DNA of 64,000 nucleotides. Source: Anisodus tanguticus. Its lineage: Eukaryota; Streptophyta; Magnoliopsida; Solanales; Solanaceae. Positions 58,110 to 64,000 of the stretch are shown piece after piece (the first letter of the stretch is position 1; every line of letters starts with the position of its first letter). The stretch spans positions 17,631,501 to 17,695,500 of the forward strand of contig CM067556.1 of the NCBI GenBank assembly GCA_034509755.1. Reading direction: 5' to 3'. A model generated the notes under the pieces. The model was not told the origin of the DNA. It saw nothing but the letters and a program-made list of their open reading frames with translations, and made no database searches. The position numbers and the translations under genes were made by a program.

Positions 58110-59323
58110 TGTTGGAAATTAGCCTTTGGCGGGAGTTGCGACCGACCAACTTTAACGGCTTAAACGCTAGTGTTACGTATGTTGGAGAATCCGGTTCTTC
58201 ACACATGCATGATGTACTAAGTACGTAGATAACCGTAGGGCCAAGAATCGTCAAATTTCATTGAGAAATGAAAGAGATATTGGTTCACGAAGTAAGGTGT
58301 TTGAAGCATGGAAAAGTGTGGTGTGTGATCAATTCTCCCTCATCGGTAGAGGAAGAAAGAATTGTTGTGTATATAATACTCGAAATTGATTTGGGGTTTG
58401 GGACCCCAAGGGGTATCCCATGTGTTTAAAGGAGGGAAGACCTAGATGTGCTTCGGTTCAAGGAAAGACCACACGCGCGCCGCCGCCGCCCGTCCGGTCC
58501 GGTTCCGAGTTCCGTGTTCGCGGGCCGCGGGCCAGAAAACTTTGCCAGAAGTACAGTTTGATCCCAGAAGTTTCAGATGTGCAGTTTGGACCAGAATTCT
58601 TTCGGATGTACGGTTTGGTCCCCGAAGTTTCAAGATGTACGCTTTGGTCCCCGAAATTTTTCAGAAAGGCAGAATTTCGACGGTCCAGAACAGAAACGTC
58701 CAGCACTCAATTCAGCCATTTATTTTGGCTGAATTACACCTCCTATAATGTCCAAATCCGTTGGTCTTTCACCATTTATGTTGGTGACTTTACTACCTCC
58801 ATAATGACCATTATTTGGCTATTATGGAGGCAGTTTTCAGGCAGTTTTTCAGCCCCTCCCTCACCTATATAAACACCCCCTTACACCATTGTTGAGCACA
58901 AGAGTTAACGTAAGAGATGCAGCAAAACAGTGCACGAAAATACACAACCAAAATAGTTTTCTTCCTACAACTTCCAAGCATCATTTCGTTACTCAATATT
59001 CTTCACGGTAGCTCTTGAGTTTCCTTTGCTCAAGGGTTCCATTGCTGTTTTATCTTGGGATACAAATTGTCCAGGACGTATAAAGGATACATACGGGGCA
59101 ATATTGTCTTAAGGACAGAGTGCTACACTCGACTCAGCAAAAACAATTTACATTTTTCCGTTTTCTACAAAACTGGAATTTCCAGTTTTTACTTGTGTAA
59201 CAATTGTAATTTTCAGATTTCATGTTGAATTATTGAATCTCTGTTTATCCTTTTGAATACTTGAAATAGTTATATACTTCCCGTACTGCTTTATAAAGTA
59301 CCATAGAGCAAAAACTCCCAACA
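58110..59323 (+). repeat. 5' LTR of the large element
   Basis: 1214 bp. A TATA-like CTATATAAAC lies at 58865-58874. A GC-rich patch (58470-58530) precedes several degenerate repeats of the type TTTGGTCCCCGAAGTTTC (58550-58660). Confidence 0.85.
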
Positions 59324-60068
59324 ACTTAAGACAATATTTGTATAGTATTACTATTAGTGTTCGAAAGATGTCGGTCAAAAGTTGTGTGACCAAATCTGGA
59401 TATGGAAATGGTTTTCTGGTAGAAGAGAGTGATGATGATGAACGTGTTCATGGTATCACCGCTACCAAGACTGGTGGAAACAAGTGCTCTCGAGAGCTCG
59501 AGGATGTCAACGGGACAAGAGGAGAAGAGTGAAGATGTTATTCTATCTTGTAGCGAGAAGGCCTATATATGTCCCGGACAAAGGATCCGAATAATGGTGA
59601 GAAGGAAATGGACACTCGATCGATGAAGTGACTCGAAGTGAGCCGAATCCGAAATTGGGTTAAGTATTTTTCTTACTTGTCAAGAATAAGGATTAAATGA
59701 TAAGTATTTTTCTTACTTGTCAAGAATAAAGATTAAATTATGTCGATTAAAAATGGATTAAAGTAAGGAGGAATATGAAAATAATTTATATTCCTTATGC
59801 TTTAACAAATCGAAGTTTAATCTCATCTTCTTTTCCGTTTAAAGATTGGATTTTGTAAACGACTTAAGAAGATCCGTTCTTTTAAGTGTAATTACTAAAG
59901 TGTGTAAAGTATGTTCGCACATACGAGGGAGTAAGATCCACCGATCGTGCGAAAATCGTTACCACTCTTAAGTAAGCGCCAAGAATTATCTCAGGCACCA
60001 ATCTTAACGAAAGGAGTCTAAAAGCTAAAGACGTTGAACCTGTCATACTATTTGGCAGAAGATCCTTC

Positions 60069-60408
60069 ATAGGATTATATTGGACACTCAGTCACATAAA
60101 GCCTCCGGGCGACTGGAGTGGGCCAAAATTCCTTTGATAGGATGATATTGGACACTCGGTCACATAAAGCCTCCGAGGCGGCGGGTGGGCCAAAATTCCT
60201 TTGATAGGATGATATTGGACACTCAGTCATACAAAGCCTCCGGGCGACTGGAGTGGGCCAAAATTCCTTTGATAGGATAATATTGGACACTCGGTCATAC
60301 AAAGCCTCCGGGCGACTGGAGTGGGCCAAAATTCCTTTGATATGATGATATTGGACACTCAGTCATATAAAGCCTCCGGCCGACTGGAGTGGTGCCAGAA
60401 TTCATTTC
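60069..60408 (+). repeat. Five tandem 67-69 bp repeats inside the large element
   Basis: Units start at 60069, 60137, 60204, 60272 and 60340. Each contains GATATTGGACACTC, AAGCCTCCG and TGGGCCAAAATTCCTTTGAT or close variants. More degenerate partial units follow (about 60409-60460 and 60500-60540). The repeat lies where gag would be expected and has no open frame on the + strand. Confidence 0.9.
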
Positions 60409-60984
60409 ATAGGAAAAGTAATGGACACCTAGTAAGGTGGGCCAGAGTTTCCAGGTCCTAAATGATCTGAAGGCCTAAATAAAGGCAGTAAAGAAATTGG
60501 ACACTCGTCTGCCAAAGCAACTAGAGTGGACCCGAGTATCGAGATCACATATGATCCGGTTACGCCCTAACCACGGGCAAAAGGTTGTTCATGTGAAGCA
60601 ACGCCACCTCTAAAGTAGAAGGGGTTGGAGAGGTTGTCCTCAATAGGACTTCATGGATTGTGATCACTCTAAGATGAGGTGATACATATTCCTAACTTGG
60701 TTTAAGGGACGCTGTTGGTCAAATCTGATTTGAGACTAGTCCAACAAGTCCGTAATAACTAACAGTGGTACAATATGTCTATAGCCAAATGAATGATATA
60801 TTGTAATCCGTGCATCTATGACATCATAGATTAAGACACGTTAAATAGCAAGTCATTCAAAAGCTAATGATGTTGAGATTGTTGCCTACTGTCGACATAA
60901 ACCCTCAAAATGAATGTGAGGTAGACGAAGAGGCAAAATCACCTTTCCAAATTCCGTCAAGGGAATAGCGAAAGAAGCACCGCT

Positions 60985-61249
60985 CCTCTAGAACTTAGTC
61001 ACACATACTTGGGTGATTTGAAGTTTATACAAAATAGAGGGGGGATACAAGTACGTTGTGATCTTCATTGATGATGGTACAACGTATGGAATCCTTTGTT
61101 TATTGAAAAGCAAAGATGAAGTTGTTGAAGCCTACAAAGCAGAAGTTGAAAATCAACTAAGCCTACGGATTGAGAAATTCGTAGTGATAGAGGGGGAGAA
61201 TGTGAAGCATCGTTCATTAAACGAATGTTCATTTCTCACCTCAGTCTAA
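60985..61249 (+). pseudogene. Copia integrase fragment in the large element
   Basis: The translation shows HTYLGDLKFIQN, then GGYKYVVIFIDDGTTYG and KSKDEVVEAYKAEVENQL, the order seen in the copia integrase core, where the first catalytic Asp lies in the D.(C/F)(D/E)LK segment (here the counterpart reads Y) and FIDD follows. The expected second Asp region (RSDRGGE) is degraded to VIEGENV. A frameshift lies near 61045. Confidence 0.75.
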
Positions 61250-63467
61250 TGGTGTTAGCCAAGCGCGAAGTCGTACGCCCAAATTATGAGGGGTAGCTTG
61301 GTAAAAGATGGGCTACCGAAACAGTCAAGTTCGACCTAAGATCGTAGATTGCATATCCACCGGATCTGCAAATAACAGAGTAGTGTTGATCGCCTCTTGG
61401 CGTCAAAGAATGCTTTGAATTCTTTGGAGATAACTTTCCTTGGAAAAGGAAAAAGGAGTAATTGCTCAAGGTTAACAAGAACCCGCGAGGGCCTGACTGT
61501 CCGGAACTAGACGTTCCGTATCTTCATGACTCGAAAGTTGTTGTCCATCCGGAACTTAATATTCCAAATCTGCAGAACTCAGGGATTCTAGATGTTGAAC
61601 CAAGACGGAGCAAAGAGGGGACAAAGACTTGTTCCAGTCCTTCTAGTGTGTATGGTTGAGAACGAACCATGGACAATTAACAAATAATTGTTATCTCCAA
61701 AAGCGCTGCTTTGGAAATAAGCTAAAGGGAGAAATAGATTCCATATATAGAACCATACGTGTGTAATGGTTAATCTTCCTCCGGGAAAAGAACCTTTGGG
61801 TTGTAAAAAGTGCTCCCCTGTGAGTGGTTTCACATCCAGGGCCATTGTAGTCTTATAGGGCATGAGTGTTGAAACAGCCTTCCCTACCGGAGAGTTGGAA
61901 GAAGATGATCAGAATTGGTTTGCTGAACTGTTGGGCTTCCTTCTGAACTTTCATTTTGGTCCCCGAAATGTTAACATTTTGGTCCCGAAAGTCTCGGATA
62001 AAACGAAACAATGAATCGATCACGAAACATTGACTCGAAGTTAGAAAGCCAACAGTTGGAAAACCAACGGTCTTAGAGTGAAAATCATATTGAAACAAAG
62101 TCTCGATATGAAAGATATGAGTATCACAGATGACATCTTAGGAATTGGATTTCTAAGACATCTAACGGACTGGTCGATAGTTGATAGTCTCGTTGAAGCC
62201 ACCAATGGATATGAATCATAGAACCGATTGGAATCATGGTGCACCCATAGACAAGGAGCGATATGCTCGTGGTCACGTGTAGTTAAATGTATTGTACACA
62301 CTACAACCGACCCGGTATCGTCCAACAAACAGATCGGTTGAACTAAGGTTCACCGATGATCTTAATACATGATCAATAGAAGGCGTTAAGTCGGATATGA
62401 CGATATCCGAATTATTCGCTTATCTACGGATTATAGTATTCTCGGATGTCCAGCGGTTCGAGAGAACACAAAGATGCAAACTGGACATCGGATCCGAAGA
62501 ACACCAAAGCCACAAGTAAATGTGTATGGTGGTTCTTGGAAAATCCTCTAAGCAAACTTGCATCGACCGATTCATGATGGTATCGGAGTTTATCGCTTTA
62601 TACAAAGCATGAAAGAAGTTAAGTAACTTCACGACTCATTAGAGGATGTCCCTTATTGGGAGAAACCCGTGCCTTCAGCAGTTATACACTGTGGCTAGCC
62701 GGTCGGCTTCAGGAAGGACACGGATGACGGCGTCTGGGCATATCTGTCAGGATATGTCAGGAGACATAAGACCGTATGGCAGTTGATCATCACGGGTGTC
62801 ACTTCCTTATTTACTAACTAAGGGACTATCCGGAGATCAAGTGTTCTGCCTGTCTAGGGGAATGGGCTTAAAACCCAAAATATACGGACCAATACAAATG
62901 GAAACCCAACCTTACGAACCGGAGATCCCGGTAATTTGGTTCAATGGGAAAACTAAGTTGTAAAGGTTCGGTTGATCGCTTTAGTGGAAGCATGAGCACT
63001 TCGGATAGTGATTTCGAAAAGAAACACCAAATCCAAAGCCGTTCCCGCGATAGACGTTAAGTGCTATCTGCGCAGTATGGGTAAAGGTTAAGTTTTCAAA
63101 ACCTGTAATGATCCTCAACGGTTGAGGTTAGGTCTTTGGGAAACTTTTAATGGTTCCTAACACTCTGAAGTGGGGTATAGCAGGATACCTTGTAGGAGAC
63201 CACCTATTTAAGTGCGAGGACGGGCCGCCTCAAAATGAACGCACTTAAGAATCCAAGACGTTGTCCATGGCCAAAACGGACAAAACATTACGAAGAAGAG
63301 AGTAAGGGAATTTGTTGTGTTGGTACCATTGACTTGGCTTACACTAAACACCGACGGTTCAAGACATCACGTTCACCGCGCGAAGAAGTAAGTCCGATGG
63401 TATTCAACTATGGAAGGTTCAAAGCTGAGGCTACCTCTCCTTATGCAACATCGGTCCGCTGAAATAT
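61250..63467. other. Rest of the internal region, no recognisable protein
   Basis: I expected reverse transcriptase and RNase H but could not see YVDD or the RNase H signature in any frame. Only short open frames are present. Confidence 0.5.
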
Positions 63468-64000
63468 TGCTGGAAATTAGCCTTTGGCGGGAGTTGCGAC
63501 CGACCAACTTTAACGGCTTAAACACTAGTGTTACATATGTTGGAGAATCCGGTTCTTCACACATGCATGATGTACTAAGTACGTAGATAACCGTAGGGCC
63601 AAGAATCGTCAAATTTCATTGAGAAATGAAAGAGATATTGGTTCACGAAGTAAGGTGTTTGAAGCATGGAAAAGTGTGGTGTGTGATCAATTCTCCCTCA
63701 TCGGTAGAGGAAGAAAGAATTGTTGTGTATATAATACTCGAAATTGGTTTGGGGTTTGGGACCCCAAGGAGTACCCATATGTTTAAAGGAGGGAAGACCT
63801 AGATGTGCTTCGGTTCAAGGAAAGACCACACGCGCGCCGCCGCCGCCCGCCCGTCCGGTCCGGTTTCGGCTCCGAGTTCCGAGTTCCGTGTTCCGTGTTC
63901 CGTGTTCTCGGGTTCACGGGTTGCGAGTCGCGGGTCGTGGGCTGTGGGCCTTCTGATATTATCTTTTTGGGCCAGAAAACTTTGCCGTGTACGGTTTGAT
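63468..64000 (+). repeat. 3' LTR of the large element (cut by window end)
   Basis: Matches 58110-58570 closely (GGAGAATCCGGTTCTTCACA onward), with an expanded TTCCGTGTTCCG-type GC-rich patch near 63880-63915. Confidence 0.88.

Larger units (their letters stand above)
58110..64000 (+). mobile_element. Large LTR retrotransposon, degenerate internal region, 3' end outside window
   Basis: 5' LTR 58110-59323, internal region 59324-63467, 3' LTR from 63468 running off the window. The LTRs start TG(T/C)TGGAAATTAGCC and the 5' LTR ends CCCAACA. The element is inserted in the PUP pseudogene after ATTAC (58105-58109), the presumed target duplication. Only a fragment of copia-type integrase is recognisable inside, so it is either a much-decayed copia or a large non-autonomous derivative. 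The solo LTR at 13846 is the same family. Confidence 0.85.

Noticed and set aside
60069..60540. Regularly spaced repeats as a CRISPR-like array
   Set aside because: Units are directly adjacent with no unique spacers, in a plant LTR element.
61588..62632. Minus-strand open frames of 70-95 codons in the large LTR element
   Set aside because: No retroelement or host domain is recognisable and they have no consistent frame.

Overview
The window is plant nuclear DNA, most probably from a dicot and plausibly Solanaceae. Clues are intron-containing purine-permease (PUP) genes, plant copia elements primed by initiator tRNA-Met, Stowaway-type MITEs, tRNA-derived SINEs and AT-rich intergenic DNA. The family level is inference; no species can be named from sequence alone.

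Genes. The only convincing protein genes are three purine permeases on the + strand (10381-12022, 17806-22167, 39706-40971). Each has a 37-nt first exon, a phase-1 intron and one long second exon with about ten membrane segments. Two broken relatives lie downstream: a C-terminal remnant on the - strand (48670-49125) and a + strand copy from 56331 that is interrupted by a LINE and cut at 58109 by an LTR element. An initiator tRNA-Met gene lies at 49416-49487. The window is therefore a purine-permease cluster diluted by transposons.

Layout. 1-1282: 3' end of a copia element. 3.1-3.9 kb: long inverted repeat. 4.9-12.2 kb and 12.7-22.3 kb: two tandem duplication units, each with a diverged upstream block, a nearly identical 0.9-kb promoter plus exon 1, and a PUP gene. 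Unit B later gained a SINE, a solo LTR and, in its 3.2-kb intron, a 1.3-kb Stowaway/mariner-type element that itself holds a SINE. 22.8-27.5 kb: complete but decayed copia (-). 31.1-31.7 kb: TRIM with three LTRs. 34.1-38.7 kb: TRIM LTR plus gag leader fused head-on to an inverted copia. 39.1-41 kb: SINE and third PUP. 42.2-47.2 kb: young copia (+). 47.6-50.6 kb: solo LTR, MITE, PUP remnant, tRNA, MITE with nested TRIM. 51.0-55.2 kb: copia (-). 56.3-58.1 kb: PUP pseudogene with LINE. 58.1 kb to the end: large LTR element whose 3' LTR runs out of the window.

How it fits together. PUPs are plasma-membrane, proton-coupled importers of purines and related nitrogenous compounds; in Solanaceae one family member takes up nicotine. 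The three copies differ at conserved positions, so divergence of function or decay of one copy is possible. No new enzymatic or defence system was found. The unusual points are structural: a LINE insertion joined to an inverted copy of its own target exon, a three-LTR TRIM with a perfect target-site duplication, a head-to-head retroelement fusion, and a probable gene-conversion tract at the PUP promoters.
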